DNA from: Campylorhamphus procurvoides
Taxonomy: Eukaryota > Chordata > Aves > Passeriformes > Dendrocolaptidae
NCBI GenBank assembly: GCA_013396655.1
Contig: WBMV01000852.1
Location: 1,364,001 to 1,428,000, forward strand
Reading direction: 5' to 3'
Length of the DNA: 64,000 nucleotides
The position numbers and the translations under genes are program-made. Positions 13,983-25,300 of the stretch are shown piece after piece (position 1 is the stretch's first letter; each line of letters opens with the position of its first letter). The notes below the pieces were generated by a model. It was not told where the DNA came from. It saw only the letters and a list, made by a program, of their open reading frames with translations, and ran no database searches.

Positions 13983-14162
13983 AGGGAAAGCAAAAGTTGC
14001 ATACACAAGCAAAGCAAAACAAGGGATTGATTCACTGCTTCCCGTGGGCAGGCAGGTGTTCAGCCATCCCTGGGAGAGCAGGGCTCCATCCTGGGTAACA
14101 GTGGCTTGCAGAGACAAATACCATCACTCCACATCTCCCCACCTTCCTCCTTCTTCCCCCCA

Positions 14163-14169
14163 CTTTACA
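14163..14169 (-). promoter_or_regulatory. Decayed TATA box of the solo LTR
   Basis: Minus-strand TGTAAAG at the place where the family's LTR has TATAAAG. One substitution in the core suggests the LTR promoter is weakened. The family consensus is from memory, so this is moderately sure. Confidence 0.5.
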
Positions 14170-14439
14170 CACTGATGACATATGGTCTGGAATATCCCTT
14201 TGGTCAGTTCAAGTCACCTGTCCTGGCTGTGTCTCCTCCCAGTGTCCCATTACATCCCAGCCCCCTCCCCAGCGTGGCAGTACAGAAAGCAGCAAAGCCT
14301 TTGGCTCTGTGCAAACTCTGTTCACCAATAACAAAAATATCTCCATGTGAACAATCCTGTGTTCAGCACAAATCCAAAACTCAGCCCCACATCAGACTCT
14401 GCAAAGAAAATTAACACTACCCTAGCCAAAATCAGCACA

Positions 14440-16452
14440 GATATGAAGCTTGGTTTATCATTGTATGCACTTTAGGGAATTAGTTACACATACACAAGTC
14501 TTCAGCATTGAGTACATCACAACTAATTCACAGTGGGAAAAGCAGCTGCCCAAAAAGCAGCAGCAGGTCCGATTGCAGGTACACATCTCCACATCACCCA
14601 GAGTCTCCTGCTTAAGACTTCTCTAACCAAGAACACAGCAAACTTTCTGTTGACTTCTCTGGACTGTGAGAGCTGCAGCAACAGGGGTGAGGGTTTAAGG
14701 GGATTTCCTGAGCCTGTTGATACAGGCAGGATGCAGTTTTGTTAAAACTAGTCACTCTGGTGTGAAAACACTGCCATATACGAAGCATCATGTACAAATA
14801 TACAACTATCCTCCCTCAAGGAGGTCAGTGTAGCCAAAAGGAGATTCCCCACTTCTTGGTACAAGGAACCCATTCTGACCAGTCCTTATCAAGGCTGGGT
14901 GCAGAGAAAGAACAGGCTGGGAAATCCATATCTCATGGCTTATTGTCCTTTCCCTTGGACCCCTTTTCCCCCCTCCCTTCCTCCAATGCAAAAACTCCCA
15001 GAGTCTCTGGGAGAAAGTAGGCAAAGGTATTCAAAGAAAATTGATGCCTATCAACTCCAGAGGCTGCAGAGTAGACTCGCTATCTTCTGCATGAAGTTTA
15101 TAGTCTGACAGCAATAAAAGATGACTTCACCAGATAAGCAGCTAAACAAAGATACTCTGGAATTTAAGCAAGGTTTCTTTACAGGCAAAATTCTTCCCCT
15201 TTCTTTTATATCTTCCAAGATGAGGCAAACAAAAGGCAGCCCTGTCATTTTCCCCCTGCTATTCACGGCATTTTTCTTTGCTTTTGCTAACAGTCTCTCG
15301 AGTGCATCAACAACAATATCAACTTTCTGACTTGCCTGCATCATCTCTGATATTCAGTGATGTTCACTGGGTAAGTGACAGAACATGAAAATCTATTTTT
15401 AAAAAGTACATGGCAAGCTAGTAACATGGCAGGCTGTCTCCTCCTTGTTACAGGCTTATTGTCAGGGAAGGAATTACCATTCCTCTGGAACAAAAATGCA
15501 ACCTAAGCTTGCTATAAGAGTATTGTTTACTTATAAAATATTAGTAATCCCTACTTCTTGTCATATCACATTTTCTAGGTAAAACTTTCAGACTGACAGT
15601 TAGCAATCACTACAGGGAACTACTTCAGAGGGTTTCTTCTACAGTAATATTGATTTGTAGAGACAAGGGCTGGGTTGTGAACATGCTTTCATCCCCCAAA
15701 AATCCAAACCCCACATTTAGTCTGAAGATTTATGAAAGTTTGTATGTAGACCTGCTCCAGGACCTTTTCTCCTGATGAAACATCCCTTCCTCTCCTTGCT
15801 CAAATGCTACTAAATCCATCAAAAAGATCAATACAGATGTGACAGTCTCTACTAAGCTTGCTGTCTTCAAATCTCATGCATGCTGTGGCATTTTCAAGAT
15901 CTGAAATGCACAATATGAAGGTTTCCTGTTGACCCAAGGCAGCTTCACAGAATGGCACGACTGAGAACTGGACAGAGGACAGCACCAGGTTGCCTGTTTG
16001 CAAAGCTTCTGAAGGAAAGTGCAAGAGACTTCACAGACCTCTCTGAGTCAAAGAGAGAAAGGAAGGAGCAAGGAAAAGCATTTAAGAAGGAAAAAACCAA
16101 TTTTCACTCTTTTCAGTGAACTCTAATTCACTGACAAAAACAGTTGTCTAGGAATGTTACATGCATGCACAGTACCAATTTTATTCACTATTTGAGTTCC
16201 TCAACACTGCACTTACTACTTGCTATGTGAGCTTCACTTCCTTATAACCTTATTTGTAACATGGTCTAATATGATGATCAAACAGCATAATCGATAGAAG
16301 ACTGGTAGTTAGGATGGGGGTGGGTTTTTTAATAAAAAAACATGCCAATACTGAATTGACCTACTTGAAGAATTTTTTTAATTCATTCTGGAATTTTGTA
16401 TTCAACCCTAAACCAATTTCAGTGCAGAGTACAGCAAAGTTTCATAAACTTA
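14440..16452. other. Non-coding unique DNA
   Basis: No gene or repeat family is recognised. Short open frames (up to 97 codons) overlap on both strands and show no domain or signal. The base composition is slightly less AT-rich around 14800-15020. Confidence 0.7.
16448..16452. repeat. Left target-site duplication ACTTA
   Basis: Five bases, ACTTA, immediately before the LTR start TGTAGTGG. The same five bases follow the LTR end at 16931-16935. A 5-bp duplication is the size known for ERVL-type (class III) insertions. Confidence 0.85.
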
Positions 16453-16535
16453 TGTAGTGGTTTTAGTTTACCTTCCTGGTAACTAAGGTCATAACTAAGG
16501 AAGTATTCCATCTAATTTCTTTACGTAAGCAAAGA

Positions 16536-16542
16536 TATAAAG
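16536..16542 (+). promoter_or_regulatory. TATA box of the plus-strand LTR
   Basis: TATAAAG, about 83 bp into the LTR, followed by a purine-rich stretch. It is the only good TATA match in the first third of the element and sets the element's orientation as plus. Confidence 0.65.
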
Positions 16543-16749
16543 AGGGGAGTCCGAAGTCAGTGGGGCATTCTTCTTCCGAGAGGGCTGGAGGGCAGAGATA
16601 CTCCCTGCGATCGCTCTTTGGTGGGAGTGGGCCGAGGCACAGACCTGTTGATTACCCAGTCGGGAGGAAGGGGTCCTGAGATTCAGGAAACAACAATTTT
16701 TTGGATAAGAGGGAAGTGAATACTGTTTGTTTTCCTTTTTCTTCCCTCT

Positions 16750-16750
16750 T

Positions 16751-16786
<36 letters not shown>
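16750..16786. repeat. Compound (TC)n(TA)n microsatellite inside the LTR
   Basis: About nine TC units run directly into about ten TA units. The tract lies within the solo LTR and probably expanded after insertion, so LTR length is likely to vary between individuals. Confidence 0.93.
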
Positions 16787-16930
16787 AAACTGCTTTAGTT
16801 CTACTAAAGTTTGGGTCCGTGGTTTTCTTCCCTCTCTTCCCCCCCCACCCCGTGGTCAGGAGGGGTCTTGGGGGGCCTCCATTTTGGGCCCTTTGGGAAA
16901 TTGGCATTTGGCCAATTTCAACCGATTACA

Positions 16931-16935
16931 ACTTA
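16931..16935. repeat. Right target-site duplication ACTTA
   Basis: Second copy of ACTTA, directly after the LTR end CGATTACA. It pairs with 16448-16452 and fixes the LTR boundaries. Confidence 0.85.
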
Positions 16936-17536
16936 GTATGTAAAATCTATATAAAGTAAATTGTGCATTCGGAACTTGAAATCACATGGGGAGCATGGAC
17001 AGAAACCCCACTTTGTGCACACTGTTGGCAGGTGGTACAGGTGAAAATTAGTGTAGTCCTTCTTATTTCTTTGTTTTCCAAGAAAGCCTCTTAAAAATGA
17101 GAACCATTTTGCTTGACGAATTGGTCTACAGCTTGTGTAAGTCCTGCAATCCCACCCTGCCGCAGAAAGCCCAGACATACTGTCAGGGCCGTCTTCACAT
17201 TCCCATGCCAAGTCCAAAGCCTGTTGCTCTAGGCTAGGCTAAAAGGAACAGATACCTCCAAGTATATACTCTTTTCAAAACTGTTTGCTACACAGAACTT
17301 TTATTTCCACCACAAAGTTCAGCATTACCTTGGTTGCTGCTCGGTGAAATATGTTAAAGGACCTGAAGCGTTACAGACACTTTCCATTAGGAGAAACATT
17401 TGGAAACTTCAGATAAGCTCAGGCAAAGAAAAAAAAAATGTGTAGGGCCTAAATGTAAGAAAACCCAGCAGGCTCTCACACATTAGAGCAGTGTGGGTTC
17501 CCGAATTCAGCTCTCAAAGAACCCAAATACAACAAT
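16936..17536. other. Non-coding unique DNA
   Basis: No gene or repeat is recognised. A 94-codon minus-strand frame (16933-17217) has no domain that I know and is taken as chance. Confidence 0.65.
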
Positions 17537-17669
17537 AATGATCTTGGCACAGGGCATTTCCTGCAGATTAATGACCAGCAGGGAGGAGTTGATGGCCCAC
17601 AGCGCAGCCAAGGGCCATTAACCCCAGCCAGTCATTAATCCCCAGGAAATGCCCTGTGCCAAGATCATT
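17537..17669. repeat. 133-bp near-perfect palindrome (possible MITE or hairpin)
   Basis: The outer 27 bases (17537-17563) are an exact reverse complement of 17643-17669. The symmetry continues inward with small gaps: GATTAATGAC near 17566-17575 pairs with GTCATTAATC near 17631-17640, and GATGGCCC (17591-17598) pairs with GGGCCATTA (17612-17620). The loop is about 13 bases (17599-17611). A transcript of either strand would fold into a stem of roughly 60 bp. No direct target duplication is clear outside the arms, and no coding capacity exists. It could be a small non-autonomous DNA transposon made almost only of terminal inverted repeats, or a locally formed inverted duplication. I do not recognise the family. 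Confidence 0.93.
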
Positions 17670-19059
17670 TTCCTATTTCAAAATGAAAAGCAGCAGAGAC
17701 TATGTAGGTTGTTTTGTTTTAATGAATGATGCTATTCAAGTGCTATCTCCAGGGTGTAACACCTATGTAAGTTAACTTGCTGTAGGTTTAACTAAGAGCG
17801 TAGAGGATGGACAAAGCACAGGATCCAAACAGAAAACACGGGTTGTACACAAGGCTGACAGCAATTAGGGGATGGCTGCAGTCCTATTCCTTGCTCAGAA
17901 ACATGGAGAAGTGCTGAATCACTATGTCATGAACAAAGATACTGCCTGTGAGCTGCATTTAATCATTCCCAACTGTGCTGCTGAGCACTCTCAGTAATAA
18001 GGCACATTTTGCCTCTTCCATGCAAGAAGGTACTATGTTGATCTAGAGCAGACAGTGCCATGGACTATGTAACACTTTACAGAAGAAAAAGGATAGTTAT
18101 AATCAGTACTATTCCTGTCAGATACACCTCTTGGTAACTCATGCTTCCCAAAGGTACCATCCCCAAAAAAACCCTATCAAAATAATATAGTACAGTGTCT
18201 GATTCCCCATGCAATTTCATAGGAGGTCTCAGTTGCTAGCATGTAGGTATGGATTAGCATAGACACACAATAAAATAGAACAGTAAATCCATGTTTACAA
18301 GCTGATCCGTCACCATAAACTTCAGCCTTCTGTTAACAGGCACACGCAGTCCTTTGTTATGGTGTTTCTTCAAAAGAGGTAGCAAAACAGATGGTTGGGG
18401 GTTCCCACTGCAGCTCATACATGAAGCCAACTTTGCAGGTACAGCTGGGAGCCCGTAAAATAACCCCTGGGTACCTCAGTTTCCTGATGGATTTCATACA
18501 ATACCTTCCAAGACAAACATTTTGAAGGTAAGAAACTCACCCAGAGAGGGATTTTTACCCAAGATGCCAGGTGAATAACCATCTTTGAAACACTGAACCT
18601 TATCAACATGCTGAAATTCATCCAGCCTGTCACCAAACTGGCTGGCAAAGCAGTGTGCAGGAGCAAGCACCAAATCTGCTGAACAACATGCTTTTAGGAA
18701 CATTTCAATAATATTGACAATATAAGGATGCAGAGAGGAGGAGTCTTATCTTTAAATTCAGAATTTAGCATATCTCCAGGTTATCATGACTGCACGCTAG
18801 TGAGCCTAATTTTGTTGATCTATAATCACGCAATTAAAGCTTCTTACTAACAGCATTATCACTGCTTTAAATACCAATACCTCACCAGACTTCAGGTTAA
18901 GAGACTTTGTTCTATAAATACCATCCTACTGTTTTACAAATTAGGTGAGGTTGTGGCAGAAAAAAATAGACAAGATGGAAAAAAATCCTTAAAAATTGTT
19001 CTCCAAACTAACCTCCAAGAAATCTCACCATTGTCTTATTTGTGAATAACTAGACCTCA
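17670..19059. other. Non-coding unique DNA
   Basis: No gene or repeat is recognised. The open frames near 18415-18703 on the minus strand overlap in two phases and have no visible domain. Confidence 0.65.
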
Positions 19060-19397
19060 CTGGGGTCTGCAGCTTCCTCTCAAGGGGAAGAGGAGGGGCA
19101 GGCACTGGTTTCTTTCTGGTGACCTGTGACAGGATCCAAGGGAATGGCTGGAGCTGTGACAGGGGAGGTTCAGGCTGGATATCAGGAAAAGGTTCTGCAC
19201 CCAGAGGGTGGTCGGGCACTGGAACAGGCTCCCCAAGGAAGGGGTCACAGCGCTTCAAGCGTGACAGAGCTCAAGGAGCGTTTGGACAACACTCTCGGGC
19301 ATAGGGTGTGATTTTTAGGGTGTCCTGTGCAAGGTCAGAAGTTGAACTGGTGATCCTTGTGAGCCCCTTCCAACTCCGGATATTTTATGACTCTATA
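19060..19397 (+). mobile_element. CR1 LINE 3' fragment, CpG-rich copy
   Basis: This stretch carries CR1 3' landmarks in sense order: GGGGAAGAGGAGGGGCAGGC (19084-19103), the GACAGGATCCAAGGGAATGG block (19129-19148), the GAGGTTCAGGCTGGATATC block (19165-19183), CACCCAGAGGGTGG (19199-19212), GGAACAGGCTCCCCAAGG (19220-19237) and a GACAACACTCTCGGGCA block (19286-19302). It ends with CCCCTTCCAACTC and a tail resembling TATTCTATGATTCTAT. Several CpGs survive (near 19211, 19251, 19260, 19278, 19296 and 19378), so this copy looks younger than the others. The 5' end is truncated, no ORF2 remains, and the left boundary is approximate. Open frames on both strands here are shadows. Confidence 0.93.
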
Positions 19398-22300
19398 AGC
19401 AATTCAAACAGTCCTAAAAAATAAATAGTTCTCTTATCTTAGAACCCCATCTTCTTTCTCCTACACTCTGACAGTCATAAATTGAGCTGCTAACTTAGTG
19501 CCTGTGAAAGACACTATTTCTCATAGTTTTAATCTGAGTGTACTGCATGGACATCTCCCCTGCACAATCCCTTACTAATCTTCTGTAAAGCGCTGTTTCC
19601 AAAGACAACGCCGTATGAGAATGGATTTTTCTGTACTAGGGAAGAACTTACATGTGTTTTTATTTAGCAGTAAACTACTGTGCATTGTTACTTGCTCTTA
19701 CAGTCCCTAATCTTACAGAGGACTAATAAGTATCCTCTCTCCACCCAAGAAAAGGAGAACATACATATTTTGGAGCATGGGGCTCTCATCAAGACCATGT
19801 GTCAGCAGAGGGGAATGATCCCAGCACTCTTTTAACAAGTGCTTGCGGGCCTCTGGTTATATATAATTTACTGGAAATAAAAATAATTCATGAGAATGAT
19901 TCAGGAGGGACTGCGTAAAACCAGCAATGCTTTTCAGGAATTTGCTGCCCAGCTCCTACAAAGGTCAGCTCTTCTAGCCTGTTGATTAGTTTGATACATT
20001 TATTTCCACAAAAGCAGAGTTGAAGGTTTTTCTGCATCAAGTAGTAGAACAGCGTATCAAAACCCACACTGCATTAACAGACCCCAGATTATCCACTTTG
20101 TTTGTCCACAGAGTGCAGCAGTGTATCAGAAACCAACACACAGAACTAAGGCAGCTCCTCGTCCAAAGATGTATCCAAGTGTCACATGAAGCTGGGCACA
20201 TGCTCTATAAAATGCAACTTTTAGCCTCTTGTCCAGGTCTCATACTGATACATCAACTTGGGAAACACAAAGGGAAAGGTAGAAAGTACATTATGACAAA
20301 TGAGACCAATTTAATAGAAAGGAAGGAAAAACCTGTTTACTTATTCTGATAAAAATCTAGCAGAACTTCACTGATATTGGCAAAATCACTAACCACATAC
20401 ATACTACTTGTTATTACACAGTATTCAGATAGAAATGGCAATCCTAAACTGAACTGTATTATTTTGATTGAAACTTTAGTATTAACTTGAATATATTAAC
20501 ACCTTCTGCAATACAGCACATGTAAATACAGACAAGTGTTGTACAATAGCCAATCACTATTCAGTATGGACCTTTTACCCTAACTCCTTTTAATTAATAT
20601 TCTCATGCCTCAACAGAAATAGCTCTTCTTAGAAAATATTATGGTCCCAAGTAAGAACACAGTTATTACCTCGATAGAGTAATCAGATTCCTCCCCTTGG
20701 TGTGTACCTGTGACAGTTGAATTCTGTCAGTCCCATGTACTGAATTTTCTGGGTCAAAATTAGAGAACACATCAATAATCTCAACAGTTGATAGAACAGT
20801 GGACAGAGCAAAGTTTAAATATTTACTCTTTTAGCAAAATCTTTGAATGTTAGTGCAAAAATCTTTTCAATAGGAAAACAAATCTTCCTTTGCTACCTGC
20901 AGGATCTTTAATTGCTGACAGCGTTTCTTTGTGCTACAGAGGACATCCAGGTTTTAAAAATTAGTGGAAAAAGTTTTTAAATGTATTCAAGAATTTAGAA
21001 GCGCAGGTTCCAGATTAGACTTGCTAAGAACAATATAACCAAATTCTCTTGAAGTCATTCTTGAAGCTTATCTGCTAGGAGATCAATAAAAAGCATCCTA
21101 ACAGTTCTAAAAGAGCTCAGGATCTGCTCTGACCTCTCTAGAGCAGCCTCACAAGTCATCCTCAAATTAATGAAAGGTTACATGTTTTTGCTCATTGGCA
21201 AAGGTGCTTAAACACAAGTAAAAGCAAGGCCTGCCATTGCTTGGGTACATCTACCTTGGGGGACAGGTTTTCCATCCACACATCATATGCTCTTTCCTTT
21301 AGCCTGAAGCCGGGAGGCAACGAGGGAGTGGGGTTTTTTTCAGGAAAAAACCAAAAATTACTGTATACCTTACACAGAAAATAGAAGAAACCTGGTTTTC
21401 TCATTTACAGCTCTGAGGAGGCTTTTAAGAATTCCATAAGCTTTTGAGAGAAGGATGCTTTCTTAAACATTACCTGTACTCCACTATTGGTAACTCAGTT
21501 CTGAGTCTGAATGGGACTAACCAGTTAAATAATGATCACTACAATTTACAGAAAAGTGAAGAGTTCATTCTCAAAACTAACAAGGACACACACACACAAA
21601 AATCCAACTCTCTACACAACTGCTACAAAGGCAAATTGTACTGCCTGCAGCTTTTACTTTGAAGGTCAAATATTCTTGGAGTCATCAAAGAAATTGCTCT
21701 TCAAAAGGTGAGAATAACAGTTCCTGTATACAGAAATGTTCTGCCCAGCTATTTTGTGCAGAGAGGCCCAATGATAGCCTTTTCCATCCCTAGCTGGGAA
21801 CTGCAGGCCAAATGTCATGCTAAGATAATAACAGGCTGATTTCAGAATATCAAGAGCAGCTTGAAAATGAAAAACAACTTCCATAGGATGAAGAAACTGC
21901 AGCGTTTCCATACAACTGCAGCTCGAGATGATTTAGGGGAGTGAACAAATTAGTTGCAGCATCTTTGTTCCTCTAATTAATCAATCTGTAATTACTGTCA
22001 TTGTCATAATAATTTGTATGAGTTGTAATTTATTCAATTAAGAAAGAGGCAGATGCTAAAACCCAAATTACATAATTACAAGTAAGAGCGTTGTTGATGT
22101 TGTGTGTGCTCCAGTTAGACATGGTCCTTAGAGTGGACAGCCTCTGCTCATCTCTGTAGAGGCAGAATGCCACATCCTTCTAATATTTTTCCCAATCAAC
22201 AAACATTAATCAACAGGCAAAACAGCTCCCAACTACAGAAACTGCTGCATTGTGTCAATGTTATTAATGCTGAGTCTTACCAATTGATATGGTTGAGCAG

Positions 22301-25300
22301 TTGAGCTAAATTCAACAGAAAAATATATTAATTAAAGAATAAGGACTATACTGACCCATGCATTTCCACTAAGTTTCCACAGTTCTCCCAGAGAAATTTT
22401 CCTGGGTGACTGTGTAACTTACAGTTTTTGCACCCCCTCTGAAGCCCTGGCTCTCAGGGATGGCTGCTGGCACAGGAACTCCTACAGCCAGGTGCAGGTT
22501 TCTGGTGGGGACACAATAAGAAGCTTCCCAGTCTACTCCTCAACATTTTTCTTCCAAACCAACATTACGACCATGCACTCCCATCTCTTAATTCATCAAT
22601 ATTCTCCATTTTGCATCTCCTGATACAGGTTTACTTAGCACAGACAGATGAATGCATCTTGAGCTCTCCTTGACCTTAGAGAGCTGCTACCTTCAAGAGA
22701 ACAAAATCTTGGTCATCTTTTCACCATCATCCTTGTTATGAAAAGCAGCAAAAGTCAAAGACTGTTTTGTCTCTCAATGTCACCCTGATTATTCAGCACA
22801 CAGGAAAATTCTGGGGCCCCACAGTCCTGTTTACAGCTTAATAGTTCTCTAACAATATTAGAGATGTCCTTTTCCTTCCTCCACCCACAATCGAGAGTCA
22901 CTGCCATTTACCTCATTCATCTCATATTTCCACAGTAAGATGACTCATTTGTGAGCATCATTTTTCTCCAAACTAGACCATGCACAAGAGGAATGCTGTT
23001 CTCCCAGTGCTGCTGTTAGAAACAGAGATTGAAAAAGGACTGAAGGACTTGCCTGTGGTCACAGCACTACAGTATGTTGTGGTTTCCATCATTCTTGGCT
23101 GGTCTTTCTAAATATCTTGTTTAAAATGTCACTTCCACATCTCCCCCCAATTAAGTTTATAAATAACTCCATCCTACAAAACTGAAATTGAGATGTTTGG
23201 AAATTCAGCAGCTCAGAGGCATTTGTAACTCAGTGGGTTGTGGATTGCTTTGTATTGGTTTTTTTAAATCCATTGTAAATACAGGATAATTCCATTCCTT
23301 AACACTCTCTTTTCACAATGTAGGGCAAAGGTCATCACAGATTTTTGCCTTGGAATATTTTCACCACGTGTCTATTTTATTCCATAAATAAAGGAGTTAA
23401 AGAGCCTTCCAGGAAGACACCACTGAGTTTATTTTCTCTCTTATTTATTCTGCAGCAGCCAGACATGCCTGTTTGCACTGTTCCTGAGAGCTGTTACTGC
23501 TAAAAGGTAATCTAATTGAGCCAGAGCCTTCAACACATCAAGCAGATGGCTATAAATAATGCAAAGATGCTGAACTTAGTGGAACCCTCACAAAAAACAT
23601 TCACACCAGTCAGTCCAACTTGTTAGAACATCCTTAGTCCAAGTCACGCTACACACATCTTTACAGCTAACTCCGGAAATTCAAGGTTCATTCATCAATG
23701 TATCAAATTCTTCTTTGTCCATCTGTAAAGCAAACAGTGTGTGCACTTGTAAAGCCTCTTGAAGTTCTGTTTCTACTGAACACTGCTTTCAGAAACTTGT
23801 GCTGAATACCTAAACTGCTAAGTACTGGACACAAAACACAAACCAGCTGAACCTGTGCTCAGATTATCAGTGATAGTTCAAAGAATGAGATTTTTTTATT
23901 TTTTTTTTAAGAATAGTGATCATAGAAGAGTATGATAGGGGAAAGGATTTGTTTGCTTCAGTGCTAACTTCCCAACCTGCATTGCTCAGTGTGGATTCTT
24001 GTGCTGAAATTCTAGTTTTAAGAGGGAAACCAAAAATTTAAAGAAAAAAGATAACTACAAGAAGGTATATGCATGTTTATATTCCCATTTCCTTTACCAC
24101 CTTCTTCTTCCAATTCTCTGCATGTGTCCCTGTAGCACACTTTTAAGAGTGACAAACAGCCCTAGAAAATTTATCTAGCATGTCAAAGTTACTTCTGCAA
24201 TTTATCTTTAAATAGATTTCAACAGCAATCTTTTCATTTGAATAAAAGCCGGCTTAGCTATTTTGCAGAGAAAGAGCCCAAAGAACCAAGAATCTGTCTC
24301 GACTTGCAAAAGACTTGATAAACATATAAAAATAGTTCACCTCTAAAAAAGAAACACTTTAGGAGCCATTTAAAACCATTTCACCACTTTTTAAAATGCC
24401 TGTTTTCATAATCTGCAGCTTGTATAGAAAACTCACCCGTAAAAGAAAGTGGAAATTCATGTCATAATCATCAAGCTTTTCAGGTTTCCACCAGCTATAA
24501 AACAAAAATAGCTTTAAGCAGTCAACCACCACTTATTCCCAGTTGCTGGCTTCTATTTTAAAGGAAGTTTGGGACCCATACTTGCAGTAAACTCAAGCCC
24601 TAATCATCTCAAAGAAAAACTACAAACACATTAAGCAGGCTCCATCCCTAACCTCTACCCTCCAGCAGAATCAGTCAGAAGTATTCCTGTGGGAGAAGGA
24701 TATTAAACTACCTCTCGTTTCAGGCAAGCCTGGAAAAGAACATGAGATTTAAGAGAGCTGGGAAAGCATTGACAGGAAAGATTAGCAGGAATCACAACGC
24801 TGGGAAAAATAACACAGGAGATAGAGACAGCTGATGAAAGTCAAGTCTTTCTTCTATAAAGTAAGAGAAGCTTCTTATCAGCTTCCAATTTCAGGATTTG
24901 GGATAAATAGCAAAAATTTTATTTGCTTTGTAAACTCACTATAAAGCAACCCAAAGTGCCACTCCAAGCAAGGTGATTTAAAAAATTTGGCTACTGTTAG
25001 CTAATAAGTATTTACATTTATTCATACATAAATGAATTATATATGTACTCTACTTTTAAAAAAATGCAAGGCATCATGGATTAAGGAAGAAGATGAAATC
25101 GGATTAAAAAAAAGATAAAAAGTGAATAACAGATGACTACTTTGGTAGTAGTGAAAATAATCTGCATATTGATTAAGCCATGACTGAAGTGAAGGCCATT
25201 AATTTTGTAGGAATGGAGAACAGGCTGCCATAGATGGCTTCCCCAGTAACTGCTCTGTACTTGTTTTCCCTGCCATTAACTATGTTCTGACACTCCTGTA

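Larger units (their letters stand above)
13850..14439 (-). mobile_element. Avian ERVL-type solo LTR, minus strand
   Basis: A roughly 590-bp long terminal repeat. Read on the minus strand it begins TGTGCTGATTTTGGCTAGGG and ends GGGGTTAAACCACGACA. These termini, with the interior order between them, match a very abundant avian ERVL-type LTR as I know it. Landmarks on the minus strand are a weak TATA-like TGTAAAG (plus 14163-14169), where the family normally has TATAAAG, and an ATTAAA polyadenylation signal (plus 13977-13982) followed by the conserved CTGTCTTTATCTCAA block. No primer-binding site or internal gag-pol sequence adjoins either end, so this is a solo LTR left by recombination between two LTRs. 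I see no clean target duplication: the flanks are AATGC on the left and GATAT on the right. Few CpGs remain, which fits an older insertion. The 99-codon minus-strand frame across it is a shadow. Confidence 0.9.
16453..16930 (+). mobile_element. Solo LTR with 5-bp target duplication, plus strand
   Basis: A 478-bp element that starts TGTAGTGG and ends CGATTACA, so its ends are TGTA...TACA, and it is flanked by perfect ACTTA duplications. Inside it are a TATA box (TATAAAG, 16536-16542), a GC-richer R/U5-like part and a compound (TC)n(TA)n tract at 16750-16786. No primer-binding site or internal coding region is present, so it is a solo LTR. The 5-bp duplication favours an ERVL-type origin. It has roughly a dozen CpGs in a CpG-poor neighbourhood and intact flanking duplications, which fits a fairly recent insertion. 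I do not recognise the exact family. The 74-codon minus frame over it is a shadow. Confidence 0.88.

Noticed and set aside
13818..14117. A 99-codon minus-strand frame
   Set aside because: It overlaps the solo LTR at 13850-14439 and translates its R/U5-like part; it is not a gene.
20020..20349. A 109-codon plus-strand frame
   Set aside because: The translation shows no recognisable family, no repeat pattern and no supporting splice or promoter context.
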